From positions 1,407 to 38,850 of the forward strand of contig JALHNK010000015.1 in NCBI GenBank assembly GCA_022843565.1: a stretch of 37,444 nt of DNA, written 5' to 3'. The notes under the pieces are model-generated. The model saw nothing but the letters and a program-made list of their open reading frames with translations, ran no database searches and was not told the DNA's origin. Shown here in pieces: positions 8,796 through 18,275 of the stretch. The translations under genes were made by a program, and so were the position numbers. How positions within the stretch are numbered: the first letter of the stretch is position 1; each line of letters opens with the position of its first letter. This DNA comes from Phycisphaerales bacterium (GTDB taxonomy: Bacteria > Planctomycetota > Phycisphaerae > Phycisphaerales > UBA1924).

Positions 8796-11264
8796 ATGCG
8801 GATCGTTCACGTCATCGCAACGCTCGACCCCGAAGGCGGCGGCCCGCTCGCGGCGGTCCTCAGCCTCGCCGCGGCCCAGGCCGCGATGGGCGATGATGTC
8901 TCCGTCTTTGGCTACCTCGGGCGCGGGCACTCCGCACTGGATCCCAGCGTCATCGCCATGTCGCGAGGCGTGCCGATCGTCGCACTGCCCGGGCATCCGC
9001 CCGCCAGTGGCATGGCCACCGGCGCTGACGAACAGCGCCTCGAGCACGCCCTGAACGAGATCGCCGCCTCACCCTCCTTCGGCTACCTCCATCTCCACGG
9101 CATCTGGCACGGCATCATCAACTTCGCCGCCAAGGCCGCCATCAAACGCCGCATCCCCTATGTCCTGGCCCCGCACGGCATGCTCTCGCCCTGGGCGCTC
9201 TCGATCAAGCCCGCGAAAAAGAAGCTGGCCCTGATGCTCGGTCGTAAGTCGATGATCCGAAACGCCGCGTGGCTCCACGCGCTCAGCCAGGCCGAGATCC
9301 AGGGCATCCGCGACGGGCGCTTCGGTGCCAACACCTATCTCGTGCCCAACGGCGTCTTCATCGACGAGATCGATCGGCACGCCATCAGCGGGCGCGGTCT
9401 GGCCGCGATCCCCGGCGTCGGCACCGATCCGTACATCCTGCTGCTCGCTCGACTGCATCCGGGCAAGGGTGCCGACCTGCTCATCGATGCTTTCGCGACG
9501 CTCGCGCCCAAGCACCCGACACTCAAGCTCGTGCTCGCCGGGCCGGACGCCGGCTCGATGAGCGATCTCAAGGCCCAGGCGGCGCGGCTCGGCCTCGCCG
9601 AGCGCGTGCTCTTTCCCGGCGCGATCTACGGCGACGCGAAATACGGCGTGCTCAAGGACGCTTCGTGCTTCTGCCTGCCCAGCGAGCACGAGGGCTTCAG
9701 CATGTCCATCGCCGAGGCCTTGGCGGTGCGGACGCCGGTGGTCATCAGCGAGGGGTGCAACTTCCCCGAGGTCGCCCGCGAGAAGGCCGGGCGGGTGGTC
9801 AAGCGCGATGTCGCGCAGATCGCAAGCGCCATCGAGGCGGTCATCATCGACCCCGCCAGCGCACAGGCCGGCGCGGCGCGCGGCCGTCGCCTCATGGAGT
9901 CTCGCTACAACTGGCCCGTGATCGCACAGCGCGTGCGCGACTTCAACGCGCTGACCCTCGGCACCTTCGCGACCGCCAGCCCGAAGACCACGCACGCCGA
10001 CCGCAGGCCGCTCATCGCGATCATCTCCAACTCGCAGACGCCCTATCGCGTCGCGATCCACCGGCGCTTTGTCAACGAGATCCCGCAGGTGCGCTTCGTC
10101 TCGGTCTACACCCACGACAAGGCCGATCAGCCTTGGGATAACGCCCTGGCCGAGGAGACGAACCCCGTCTCCTTCGGCGACGGTCAGTCCGTCGATCAGG
10201 CCATCACGCCCGCATCCGTCATGGCCGACTTTCACCGCTCGACCCGCGCGATCTCGTGGATCGAACGCAACAACGTCGCGGCGGTCTTCGTCGCCGGCTA
10301 CAACGACATCGGACGCGTCCGCCTTTTCCACTGGTGCAAGCAGAACAACATCCCCGCGTTCCTCATCGCCGACTCCAACATCTACGGCGACCTCGCCCGT
10401 GGCTTCAAGCGCCTCGTCAAGCAGGTCGTCGTCAAGAAGATCATCTCGCTCTGCACCGCCATCATGCCCTTCGGCAGCGCGGGCGCTCGCTTCTACTACA
10501 GCTTCGGCGCCCAACCCCACCAGATCATCCTCTGCCCATTCGAGCCCGACTACGGGCTCATCGAATCGATCACGCCTCAGGAGATCGCCGCCACCGAGAC
10601 GAAGCACAAGCTCTCGCCCGGACGAAAGCGCATGGTCTTCTGCGGGCGGTTTCAGAACGTCAAACGCCCCGACCTGGCCATCAACGCCTTCGTCAAGGTC
10701 GCTCGCGAAATGCCTGATTCCGACCTGCTCATGGTCGGCGACGGCCCACGCCGGGCAGAGTGCCAGGCCATGGTGCCGCCGGAGCTCGCCGATCGCGTCA
10801 AGTTCCTCGGCTTCATCGGAGACCAACGCGAGCTCTCGGCCATCTACCGCGGCGCCGACGCACTGGTCATGTGCAGCTCCTACGAGCCGTGGGCCCTGGT
10901 CGTAAACGAGGCCGCCTGCGCCGGCATGGCGATGATCAGCAGCGACATCGTCGGCGCATCGTGCGAGCTGGTGTCGGACGGCCAGAACGGGCGCGTGTTC
11001 CCCTCGGGCAATGTCGATGCGCTCGCTCAGGCGATGCGCGAGGTCATGCACCCGGACAACCTGCCCCGGATGAAGCTGTCGTCGCACCGCGTCCTGGCTT
11101 CCTGGCGGGCCCGGGCCGACCCGGTCATCGGCATGCGGACCGCCCTGTCTCGCGCAGGAATCCTCAGCCCCCGCCCGCTCCACGCCGGCCCGCGGGCAAC
11201 CGCAGACGATGGGAATGCGTCCCGAGGCCATCAAGACCTCCTACCCGTCACGGGGAGGGCTTGA
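8796..11264 (+). CDS. Fused double GT4 glycosyltransferase
   Basis: This 822-residue protein contains two complete GT-B glycosyltransferases of family 4. The first (residues 1 to about 390) opens with RIVHVIATLDPEGGGPLAA, has ILLLARLHPGKG before the donor-binding half and carries the EX7E motif at E299-E307. The second (about 405-790) opens with PLIAIISNSQTPYRVAIHRR, has MVFCGRFQNVKRPDLAINAF and carries EX7E at E697-E705 (EPWALVVNE). Both therefore look catalytically competent, and the protein probably adds two sugars to a growing lipid-linked unit in the cytoplasm (inference). The last 30 residues are low-complexity. It is the first gene of the plus-strand polysaccharide block and is followed, after 242 bp without a gene, by the Wzy-like polymerase. 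Confidence 0.9.
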   Translation: MRIVHVIATLDPEGGGPLAAVLSLAAAQAAMGDDVSVFGYLGRGHSALDPSVIAMSRGVPIVALPGHPPASGMATGADEQRLEHALNEIAASPSFGYLHLHGIWHGIINFAAKAAIKRRIPYVLAPHGMLSPWALSIKPAKKKLALMLGRKSMIRNAAWLHALSQAEIQGIRDGRFGANTYLVPNGVFIDEIDRHAISGRGLAAIPGVGTDPYILLLARLHPGKGADLLIDAFATLAPKHPTLKLVLAGPDAGSMSDLKAQAARLGLAERVLFPGAIYGDAKYGVLKDASCFCLPSEHEGFSMSIAEALAVRTPVVISEGCNFPEVAREKAGRVVKRDVAQIASAIEAVIIDPASAQAGAARGRRLMESRYNWPVIAQRVRDFNALTLGTFATASPKTTHADRRPLIAIISNSQTPYRVAIHRRFVNEIPQVRFVSVYTHDKADQPWDNALAEETNPVSFGDGQSVDQAITPASVMADFHRSTRAISWIERNNVAAVFVAGYNDIGRVRLFHWCKQNNIPAFLIADSNIYGDLARGFKRLVKQVVVKKIISLCTAIMPFGSAGARFYYSFGAQPHQIILCPFEPDYGLIESITPQEIAATETKHKLSPGRKRMVFCGRFQNVKRPDLAINAFVKVAREMPDSDLLMVGDGPRRAECQAMVPPELADRVKFLGFIGDQRELSAIYRGADALVMCSSYEPWALVVNEAACAGMAMISSDIVGASCELVSDGQNGRVFPSGNVDALAQAMREVMHPDNLPRMKLSSHRVLASWRARADPVIGMRTALSRAGILSPRPLHAGPRATADDGNASRGHQDLLPVTGRA

Positions 11265-11506
11265 CGGCTGAGCCGGGTCCCTGTGCGGTCTTTGGTCGCC
11301 CATCAGCCCGACGCCGCGACCGACCAATCCGGGTTTTACGCAGATTCTGTTTTCATCGCCGAACGCCGCGGGCGATCGCGGGCCGATGAACGTATCGGTT
11401 GGGCAGACCTCGCCGCGCACGCCGACGAGGCACGCCCTGCCCCCCGCCCCCCATCAGCCCCGGCCTCGCTCCCGAGCCACCTCACGCCCCCCAAAGCCCC
11501 AAGACA

Positions 11507-13006
11507 ATGATCCCGATTTTCGCCACCGTTGTTGCCTGGTCGCTCACCTTCTTTCTGCTGGGCTTGCTCGGCTACAAAATCCTCCGCCGCCAGTGGGATC
11601 TGCTCAGCTTCAACACCCTCCTGACCGTCGGCTTCGTCCAGTTCTTCAGCCTCCCTGTGATGCTCTTCTCGGTGACGGATGTCACCCAGTTGATCACCTA
11701 CTTCATCGCGTCAGACTCGGACTGGAACATGCTCGCGGTCATGATGCTCCTTTACGTCGCGGTCGCGATGGCGGCGTACCGCTTCGGACGCCGATTTGAA
11801 TGGGGGCAAAAGTACCTCCCGAAGGCCGACCTGCCGGTCAGCTACGGCGGCATCATCATCGTTCTGGGTGTCACACTCGTCGCCATCGCCATCACCATCC
11901 CCCTGGGCTTTACCTCCTACCTCTCCTTCGTCGCGATCATGTTCCGCCCCGCGTTCCTCGCTTTCGCGGCGGGCCTGGCCACGGTGCTGGTCATCAAGCA
12001 GCCGCGCAACCTGGCCTTCTGGGGGGTCTTCCTGTTCATTCTTGTCGCGGGACTGCTGATTTCGATGTCCTTCAACTACGGACGACGAGACCCGCTCGGC
12101 ATCTTTTTGGCGATCGTCTGGGTCGGCTATTGGATGTGGCTCCGCTACCAGCCGATGCTGAAGCAGGTCGGCGTCAGCGCCATTGGCGGCTCGATCATCC
12201 TGATCTTCCTGCTGGGCTTTACCGCGATCCGCGGCGACTCACGCGCCGAAGAGTCCGACGTCAACACCCGCGTCAAGCAGATCTCCGGACTCCTGAGCGG
12301 ACAACGCCAGGCGTTCGACATTAACAACTTCCTCCTGGTCTTCTATCAGGACTCAGCGCTCAACTCCGCCTACGCCATCTCGAGGTATCCATCGACGTAC
12401 GCGCTGATGCCCTTCCACGGTGCCACGTACTTCGTCGTTAATCCCATTCCTCGCGTCCTCTGGGAGGACAAGCCGATCGGCATCGGCAACATCTTCCAGA
12501 ACCAGCTCAGGACCGGCGGAAACCTCGGCGTCGGCATCATCGCCCATGGCTGGGTGGAGGGTCTGGCCTTCGGCGTCGCCGCGTATGCCGCGTTCTTCGG
12601 AATCATGTCCGGGATGCTCGACGGCTTGCTGAGACGCAGCTCGAACAACCCGTACCTCATCGCCGCAGCGGGCACCGGTCTTGGTCATGTGCTGGCAATC
12701 CCGCGAGGCGAAACCTCGCTGATGTGCGTGCTCTGGGCGTACGGCTTCATGATCGTGGTTGTGACGCTGTTCCTCACAAAGTTGGTCTTCGGCGAGATCA
12801 TGAAGGCCCTCGGCCCCTTCGGCTTCGGGTCCGACGACCCGGCGAACGCCGCGGGCGTCGCCGCGATCGACGCGGCTGCGACCGACGGCTCGGACGCCCA
12901 CCATGACCACTTCGCCCCGGTCGAGGAATCCTTGGACTACGGCGACGAGGAGTTCCTTCGCCATCGCGACGAGCTGACCCACGGCCCCGACAACGCCCCC
13001 GCCTGA
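11507..13006 (+). CDS. Wzy-like oligosaccharide repeat-unit (O-antigen) polymerase
   Basis: The 499-residue polytopic membrane protein starts at the ATG at 11507 (MIPIFATVV); the open frame upstream is Arg/Pro-rich and not credible. About ten or more hydrophobic segments are visible. Between the later ones lies a long hydrophilic loop with the stretch PFHGATYFVVNPIPRVLWED, followed by GGNLGVGIIAHGWVEGLAFG. This pattern, a loop before a helix starting G-x-x-x-E, is seen in O-antigen and enterobacterial-type polysaccharide polymerases. The C-terminal 60 residues are acidic and cytoplasmic-like. It lies between a glycosyltransferase gene and an EEP-fold protein gene, with a Wzx-like flippase nearby, which supports the role. 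Wzy proteins diverge strongly, so the family call rests on topology and context. Confidence 0.72.
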   Translation: MIPIFATVVAWSLTFFLLGLLGYKILRRQWDLLSFNTLLTVGFVQFFSLPVMLFSVTDVTQLITYFIASDSDWNMLAVMMLLYVAVAMAAYRFGRRFEWGQKYLPKADLPVSYGGIIIVLGVTLVAIAITIPLGFTSYLSFVAIMFRPAFLAFAAGLATVLVIKQPRNLAFWGVFLFILVAGLLISMSFNYGRRDPLGIFLAIVWVGYWMWLRYQPMLKQVGVSAIGGSIILIFLLGFTAIRGDSRAEESDVNTRVKQISGLLSGQRQAFDINNFLLVFYQDSALNSAYAISRYPSTYALMPFHGATYFVVNPIPRVLWEDKPIGIGNIFQNQLRTGGNLGVGIIAHGWVEGLAFGVAAYAAFFGIMSGMLDGLLRRSSNNPYLIAAAGTGLGHVLAIPRGETSLMCVLWAYGFMIVVVTLFLTKLVFGEIMKALGPFGFGSDDPANAAGVAAIDAAATDGSDAHHDHFAPVEESLDYGDEEFLRHRDELTHGPDNAPA

Positions 13007-13026
13007 CCACACAATGAGGTGACCAG

Positions 13027-14244
13027 GTGACGCCGCCGCCTGACAACTCTTCGCCCGCCGCGACGCAGCCGCCCCCCCACCCCCGCGCGCGACGCTCGCG
13101 CCTCACCTCGCTGACGTTGCGGCTGACTCGCGCGATCGGCTGGTGCTCGCTGACCATGGCCGTGCTGGGCCTGGCCATGTTCTGGTACGGGCGAACAGTT
13201 TCGGATCGCGTTCACGCCCTGCAGTTCCTGGCGTGGCTGCCAAGCTGGACCGTCCTCTGGACCTGCGGCGTGTTCCTGACGCTCTCGCTGCTCGCTCGCG
13301 TGAAGTTACGCAGCGATCCGCTTCGAGCACGCGCCCGGCGCGCCACCCGTGTGCTGGGCGTTGTGTTCTTCGCGACATGCCTGTACGTCGTCCTGCTTGA
13401 GCTGCACGTGACCCGCGCGATGGGCACCGGCACGCCGGCGAACCCCGGCTCGATCCGCATCGTTCACTGGAACCAGGAATCACTGAGCATCACCAAGTCC
13501 GTCGCGCCGATGCGCACCGATATCGGCTACGCGCCCGAAGTGCTGCTCATCAGCTCGAATCAGCCGCAGGCAATCTTCGATCAATCGCTCGGCACGCTCG
13601 ACCGCCGTTACACCGTTCAACGCCACGGGGGCTTCGTCATCGCTTCGTCGTTTGACATCATGCAATCACGCTTGTTCCAGATCTCGCTGGCCGATGGCAG
13701 CCGCGAGGGCACGCGCGAGCATCAAGTGCGCAAGTGGATGGAAGATCACTGGAACGACTGGGCGCAGGCGCTGGGCCTGGCGCGCCGCGAGTTCCCGCGC
13801 GGGCTCAACGCCTGGATCGTTCTGGTCGAGCTGGACACCCGCGCCGTCCTCGGTCAGACCACGACCTTCTGGTGGGTCGATCTCCCGTCTGACCCGTTCG
13901 CATCGCGCTGGGGCAACGCCCAGATCGTTCGTACTCGAATCGATCAACTCACAACGACGAACGACCCGGCGACCGGCGCACCGCTCCTGCCGCCGGCAGA
14001 CGTCGTGATCGGTGACTTCAACACGCCGCGCGGCTCGGCCTCGCTCAACGTGATCACCGGCTCGCTGCCGCACGCCTTTGATCTGGCCGGCTGGGGCGAC
14101 GCGCGCAGCTTCCCACGCACGTACCCGATCATCCACGTTGATCACACGTTCGTCGGCCCGCGCCTGATCGCGGACCACTATGAGCTCATCCGCCCCAGCC
14201 TGGGCGATCACTGGCTGCAATCGATCTCGTTGCGTCGCAAGTGA
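13027..14244 (+). CDS. Membrane-anchored endonuclease/exonuclease/phosphatase (EEP) fold protein
   Basis: The 405-residue protein has a Pro-rich start, three hydrophobic segments in its first 130 residues, and then an EEP-fold domain outside the membrane. EEP motifs visible are RIVHWNQES (strand with the conserved Asn), VVIGDFNTPRGS (Asp and Asn of the GDFN motif), HVDHTF (Asp-His) and GDHWLQ (last His). The place where the family carries its metal-binding Glu (LQE) reads LLISSNQPQ, so that residue seems to be missing. Relatives include phosphodiesterases and lipid phosphatases. A role in trimming lipid carriers or surface glycan is possible but unproven. The GTG start lies 20 bp after the polymerase stop with AGGTGA just upstream, so the two genes are probably co-transcribed. 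Confidence 0.7.
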   Translation: MTPPPDNSSPAATQPPPHPRARRSRLTSLTLRLTRAIGWCSLTMAVLGLAMFWYGRTVSDRVHALQFLAWLPSWTVLWTCGVFLTLSLLARVKLRSDPLRARARRATRVLGVVFFATCLYVVLLELHVTRAMGTGTPANPGSIRIVHWNQESLSITKSVAPMRTDIGYAPEVLLISSNQPQAIFDQSLGTLDRRYTVQRHGGFVIASSFDIMQSRLFQISLADGSREGTREHQVRKWMEDHWNDWAQALGLARREFPRGLNAWIVLVELDTRAVLGQTTTFWWVDLPSDPFASRWGNAQIVRTRIDQLTTTNDPATGAPLLPPADVVIGDFNTPRGSASLNVITGSLPHAFDLAGWGDARSFPRTYPIIHVDHTFVGPRLIADHYELIRPSLGDHWLQSISLRRK

Positions 14245-14258
14245 CGGCTTGATCAACC

Positions 14259-16019
14259 TCAGATCCTCAGCAGACGACGCGCCGGCCCCGCCAGGCGCGC
14301 CGGCATGACACTCACCGCATCTCGCACCGCGCCCGTGGCGAAGAACCGCAGACCCGCCGCCGAGAGCAGCCCGACCGTCAGGCCCACCAGCACCGCCCGC
14401 AGCGCCTCGAACATCATGCGAGGCTCATCTTTGATCGTGATCGTTGCGGTGATCAGCGACTTGGACAGCGGCGTGTACAAATACGCATCGAGCACCAGCG
14501 CCGCTGCACCCGCCGCGGCGCAGATGAGCATCGGGCGCATCACCGCGTCCAGCGTTCTGCGACGCGACACCCCCGCCTGCTTCATCGTGCGCAGCATCAG
14601 GTGGACCGCGGTGAACGACACCAAAATCGAAATCGTCGACGCGATCACGATCACCGAGTCGGCGATGATCGCGCCGATCACCGCGCCGCCCGCGGCCCCC
14701 GCGGCGATCTGTGCCCAGATTCCAAACGACGAAGCGAACCAGCCACGCGATTGCGCGAGCGGGATCGTCACTGTTGACAACGCGTTCCGCAGCACGAACG
14801 CCGGCACCAGGATCATGATCGCGATCGCGGCCTCGTCCCACTTGGTGCCCCAGACCAACCGCGAGACCGCCGGGAAGATCGCCGCGGCGACAAACGTCAT
14901 CGGCACCGCCAAGAGCATGTTCAGGATCAGCACCCGCAACGCGGCGCTCGCCTGGCGCTCGGGCTCGTCGCGCATGCGAGAGAGCACCGGCAGCATCACC
15001 GGCACCAGGCTCTGGGCCAGCACACCCTCCAGCGCCAGCAGGATCGAGATCGCAAAGAAGAGCGAGCCGGTCACGTCCAGCGCCTTGTCCGCAGACAGGA
15101 AGGGCGACGCGCAGACCGCGAATCCATGGTTGGCGATCCCCGCCGCCAGCGACGCGAGCACGATCCACTTGGAACTCTTGAGGATCTTGAGCCACACCTC
15201 GCGGTTGGCCTTGCGCTTCCACGACTTCTCGGTGGTCGTGATGAACAAGAAGATGTTGTCGGCAATCGGCAGCAGGATCACCGGCATGATGTATCCCACC
15301 GGCCCCCAGCCCAGCAGCGCAAAGGCGATCTGCCCGCCGTAGCGGATGAAGCTCGTCATCATCGATTGAATCGAGAGCGCCGTAAATCGCAGATCAATCT
15401 TCAGCTTCGCCATGCGCGTGGTCGAGGGTGAGTTCAACGGCACCGCCACCGCCATGATCCACATGAGCGTGGTCAGGTCTGTGACGTGCTGGATCTTCCC
15501 CTGGGCGAACAGCACGCGGGCCGCGATCTCGCCGGTGATGCCGATCGTCAGCGCCAGGACGAGGTTGATCCAGAACATCAGCCAGAAGCACGGGCCGGCG
15601 ATCTTGTCAAAGTCCTTCTGGTTCGCGATCAGGTAGTCATGGACGCCGCCATCGCGGAATGTCTGGATGAACATCGCGATCGACAGCGCGATCGAGACCA
15701 GCCCGAAGTCTCCCTTGTCCAGCAGCCCGCCCATCACGACCACGGCGCCCAACTGCAGCACTCGCCCGACGCCGATGTTCATCAGCATCAGTGCGAACCC
15801 ACGCATCGCCGAGCGCCCAAGCGCCTCGGTGCCGCCGGATGCCGGCTGAGCCGCGCCCTCACTCGGCCGGACCTGCACCGTCTCGATCGGCATCTGCAGC
15901 GGATCCACCGGACCCTCAGGGTCAGGCGAGATCGACAGAGGCGGGCTGGATGGTCCGCCATCAGCCGACAAGGGCTTGCTGGCGTCGGCGGGTTCTGGCG
16001 GCGTGGGATTCAAGCTCAT
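14259..16019 (-). CDS. Wzx-like polysaccharide flippase (oligosaccharide flippase family)
   Basis: The 586-residue membrane protein has a cytoplasmic Pro/Ser-rich head of about 70 residues, then 12-14 hydrophobic segments. The opening, RSAMRGFALMLMNIGVGRVLQL followed by GLLDKGDFGLVSIALSI, is typical of the PST/Wzx family, which moves lipid-linked oligosaccharide units across the cytoplasmic membrane. Its ATG overlaps the stop codon of the upstream aldo/keto reductase gene by 4 bp (ATGA). It converges on the EEP gene with only 14 bp between stop codons and no visible terminator hairpin. With the Wzy-like polymerase, it makes a Wzx/Wzy-dependent route likely for this locus. Confidence 0.85.
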   Translation of the reverse strand: MSLNPTPPEPADASKPLSADGGPSSPPLSISPDPEGPVDPLQMPIETVQVRPSEGAAQPASGGTEALGRSAMRGFALMLMNIGVGRVLQLGAVVVMGGLLDKGDFGLVSIALSIAMFIQTFRDGGVHDYLIANQKDFDKIAGPCFWLMFWINLVLALTIGITGEIAARVLFAQGKIQHVTDLTTLMWIMAVAVPLNSPSTTRMAKLKIDLRFTALSIQSMMTSFIRYGGQIAFALLGWGPVGYIMPVILLPIADNIFLFITTTEKSWKRKANREVWLKILKSSKWIVLASLAAGIANHGFAVCASPFLSADKALDVTGSLFFAISILLALEGVLAQSLVPVMLPVLSRMRDEPERQASAALRVLILNMLLAVPMTFVAAAIFPAVSRLVWGTKWDEAAIAIMILVPAFVLRNALSTVTIPLAQSRGWFASSFGIWAQIAAGAAGGAVIGAIIADSVIVIASTISILVSFTAVHLMLRTMKQAGVSRRRTLDAVMRPMLICAAAGAAALVLDAYLYTPLSKSLITATITIKDEPRMMFEALRAVLVGLTVGLLSAAGLRFFATGAVRDAVSVMPARLAGPARRLLRI

Positions 16020-17038
16020 GGCCCTACGCCATCTCGGGGCGCGATTGTTCGGTCCGACGCGCCGTTGCGCCGAACAAACTCACCGAATGTCAAACGCTCT
16101 TCATCGGCCATCGGGGCGGCCGCTTTCAACGCGTTCTGGCGAATCCGTGCCGGATTCGACGACGCGAAGAGCACCGGCCCGGCGCGATTGGCCGCCAGCG
16201 CATCGCGCAACATCAACCCGGCGATCTCCGAGGCATCGGTCAGGTCCACGCCCAGAGCGACAGATGCGGCGCGCGTGCGGGCCGGATCCGCCTTCGCCCG
16301 CTCGGCGATCGCCTTGGCGTCCTTCACGACGCTGAAGTTGATCACGCCCCGAGTCTCAACGTTCGCCAGGCGCCCAATGTTCGGCTCCAGCGTGTTGCTA
16401 TCAAACTGCATCACCCGATACGCCGCGGGCCACAGCGCCGCATCGCCCTGAAACTTCGCGAACGCCCCGGCGGGCCCAAAGGCCCGCACGCGTCCGCGCC
16501 GAACCTCGTCGTTGAGCATCGCGATGAGGTCGTCGCGATTTGCATCTGACAGCTCGCACTCGTGCAGCAGCAAGAGATCGACATGGTCCGTATTGAGCTC
16601 TCGAAGCGAGATCTCGAAGCTCCGTGCCGCGTCGACGGGGTCAAACATGCCGCGCTGGACGCTGGACGAGGTGGCGCGCCGCGCCAGCTTGCGAACGAGC
16701 GAGCTCTTCTGGGCCATCCACCGCGCGAAGCTGATCAACTTTCGCACGCCCCCACCTCCGCCGCCCCCACCTATTCCCGGGACCGCCGGCGGGTTGAGGC
16801 CGAACTTGGTGGCGATGGTCAGGCGGTCGCGTTTGCCCTGGATGAACTTCCCGAGGATTCCCTCTGCCTGTCCAAAGCCGTACAAGCGCGCGACATCAAA
16901 GTGGGTGATCCCCGAATCCAAGGCAGCGTCCAGAGTTGCCATGGCTTTGTCGACCGAGCCGTGAGAGGTCAGGCCCACGCAACCAAACCCAAGGGCGGAG
17001 GTCTCGACTTCCGTGTTTCGTATCGTCAGGCGTCGCAT
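16016..17038 (-). CDS. Aldo/keto reductase
   Basis: The 340-residue protein is a (beta/alpha)8-barrel oxidoreductase using NAD(P)H. The catalytic tetrad of the family can be read as D48, Y53 (FDVARLYGFG), K78 (IATKFG) and H159 (DLLLLHECEL). An unusual run of eight glycines at about residues 90-97 interrupts the loop after the Lys strand, next to about 35 residues of basic sequence; loops there often differ between members. The gene is translationally coupled to the Wzx-like flippase downstream, which suggests a role in making or modifying a sugar of this locus. The substrate is unknown. Confidence 0.85.
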   Translation of the reverse strand: MRRLTIRNTEVETSALGFGCVGLTSHGSVDKAMATLDAALDSGITHFDVARLYGFGQAEGILGKFIQGKRDRLTIATKFGLNPPAVPGIGGGGGGGGVRKLISFARWMAQKSSLVRKLARRATSSSVQRGMFDPVDAARSFEISLRELNTDHVDLLLLHECELSDANRDDLIAMLNDEVRRGRVRAFGPAGAFAKFQGDAALWPAAYRVMQFDSNTLEPNIGRLANVETRGVINFSVVKDAKAIAERAKADPARTRAASVALGVDLTDASEIAGLMLRDALAANRAGPVLFASSNPARIRQNALKAAAPMADEERLTFGEFVRRNGASDRTIAPRDGVGP

Positions 17039-17273
17039 GATGACTCACAAACGGGCCGGAGTTCGAGGCGCATCACTGAACACGACTCGCCCGGGCACGA
17101 GCGGCAGCATACACCCGCAATCTCGATCGTTCCGCGCCCATCAGCCCGCATGCTCTCTCGAACAGTCCGGACGCCAACTGTTCGCGATGAGCAGAACGCC
17201 GCGAATCCACACGCGGGCCCAGGCCGCGCCGTCTGCCGAATCGAACCCATCGCTGGAGTCCTGCTTCAGGCGG

Positions 17274-18224
17274 TCAATCCCGCCGAGCGCTGACGGACAT
17301 CAAGTTCCCGATCGGGTACTTTGTCTGCACGAACGGCCCGTGCTTCATCCGCCCCAAGGCCGCCCCGACTCGCAAACCGGTGGCCAGCACAGCCGCGCGC
17401 GCCCGCCGAATCAGCCGGCGAACCGGCGATCGCTCAAAGCACCCGTCGAAACTGACGGTCGTGAAACCCGACGCTTGGAGCGCGTGCCGCATCGACGCCT
17501 CGCTGAACACGTACAGATGCTGCGGTGGGTCGTACCACTGCACCCGACCGGGCAGTGAGCGATCAAGCCAGTCCCATCCAATACCTGTGTCAAGCAGCAA
17601 CATCCCGCCCGGACGGAGCACACGCCGGATCGCGCTCAATGTCGCCACAGGATCGGGCACGTGCTCGATCGTCGCCCAGAAGGTCACGACATCGAACATG
17701 CCGCGATCTCGGACAAACTCCTCGGCGCATGTATCGATGCGCCCGACGCAGGCACGCACCTTGAGCTCCTCGGTCGCGAACCGAACTCCGGTATCTGACA
17801 GGTCGATCCCCTCCGCGTCGATCCCCGCGTCGCACGCCGCCTTCACAAAATACCCCTTTCCGCACCCGACATCCAGCACCCGCCCGGCACCACCACCCGC
17901 GCCGCCCAAGCGTGCAAGCGCCGCCTTCACCAGCCCGACTTTGGCCGGGAAGTCCGCCTGCATCCGGCCCTCCATCGCATCGTAAACCCCGCCCTCGTCA
18001 TCTCCCTTGTGGAACGTGCTGTAGAACTCCGCCAACTTGGCGTCACTCGGCACGGGGTGAACGAACGCCACCTTACAGGCGACGCACCGGTACATCCGAT
18101 ATTCCGCCGCGCTGAAACACGGCTCCGACCCTCGGGAGCAGAGGTGACATGCCGGCGCAGAGCTTGCCTCGGGTGTGTTCATATCCAGCAATGATACAGA
18201 TTTTTCCCTCAGTTGCCCGTTCAT
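17274..18224 (-). CDS. Class I SAM-dependent methyltransferase with N-terminal zinc ribbon
   Basis: The 316-residue protein begins with two CxxC pairs (C26/C29 and C47/C50) that form a probable zinc ribbon, followed by VHPVPSDAKLAEFY. A Rossmann methyltransferase domain follows, with motif I RVLDVGCGKGYFVKAA, DLSDTGVRFA, then FDVVTFWATIEHVPDP and LRPGGMLLLDT. This architecture is frequent in sugar or surface-glycan methyltransferases in polysaccharide clusters. I kept the ATG at 18224 because GTGGGACA precedes it; the ATG at 18182 (MNTPEASS) is an alternative. It is divergent from the fcl-like gene with 51 bp between starts, so both promoters must lie in that short gap. Confidence 0.82.
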   Translation of the reverse strand: MNGQLREKSVSLLDMNTPEASSAPACHLCSRGSEPCFSAAEYRMYRCVACKVAFVHPVPSDAKLAEFYSTFHKGDDEGGVYDAMEGRMQADFPAKVGLVKAALARLGGAGGGAGRVLDVGCGKGYFVKAACDAGIDAEGIDLSDTGVRFATEELKVRACVGRIDTCAEEFVRDRGMFDVVTFWATIEHVPDPVATLSAIRRVLRPGGMLLLDTGIGWDWLDRSLPGRVQWYDPPQHLYVFSEASMRHALQASGFTTVSFDGCFERSPVRRLIRRARAAVLATGLRVGAALGRMKHGPFVQTKYPIGNLMSVSARRD

Positions 18225-18275
18225 TGTCCCACGTTCGGCCAGAACTCCAACGTCCTAGAGCCCTAACCTTGGCCC

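Noticed and set aside
9069-11234. A 721-codon minus-strand frame opposite the fused GT4 gene
   Set aside because: It is antisense to a gene with intact catalytic motifs and reads as Asp/Val/Arg/Gly low-complexity sequence.
14244-14300. Terminator between the convergent EEP and flippase genes
   Set aside because: Only 14 bp separate the stops, and I see no stable stem or T-run there.
16775-16795. Frameshift at the poly-glycine run in the aldo/keto reductase
   Set aside because: The frame stays open and the catalytic residues on both sides (K78 and H159) are in the same frame, so the run is a low-complexity loop.
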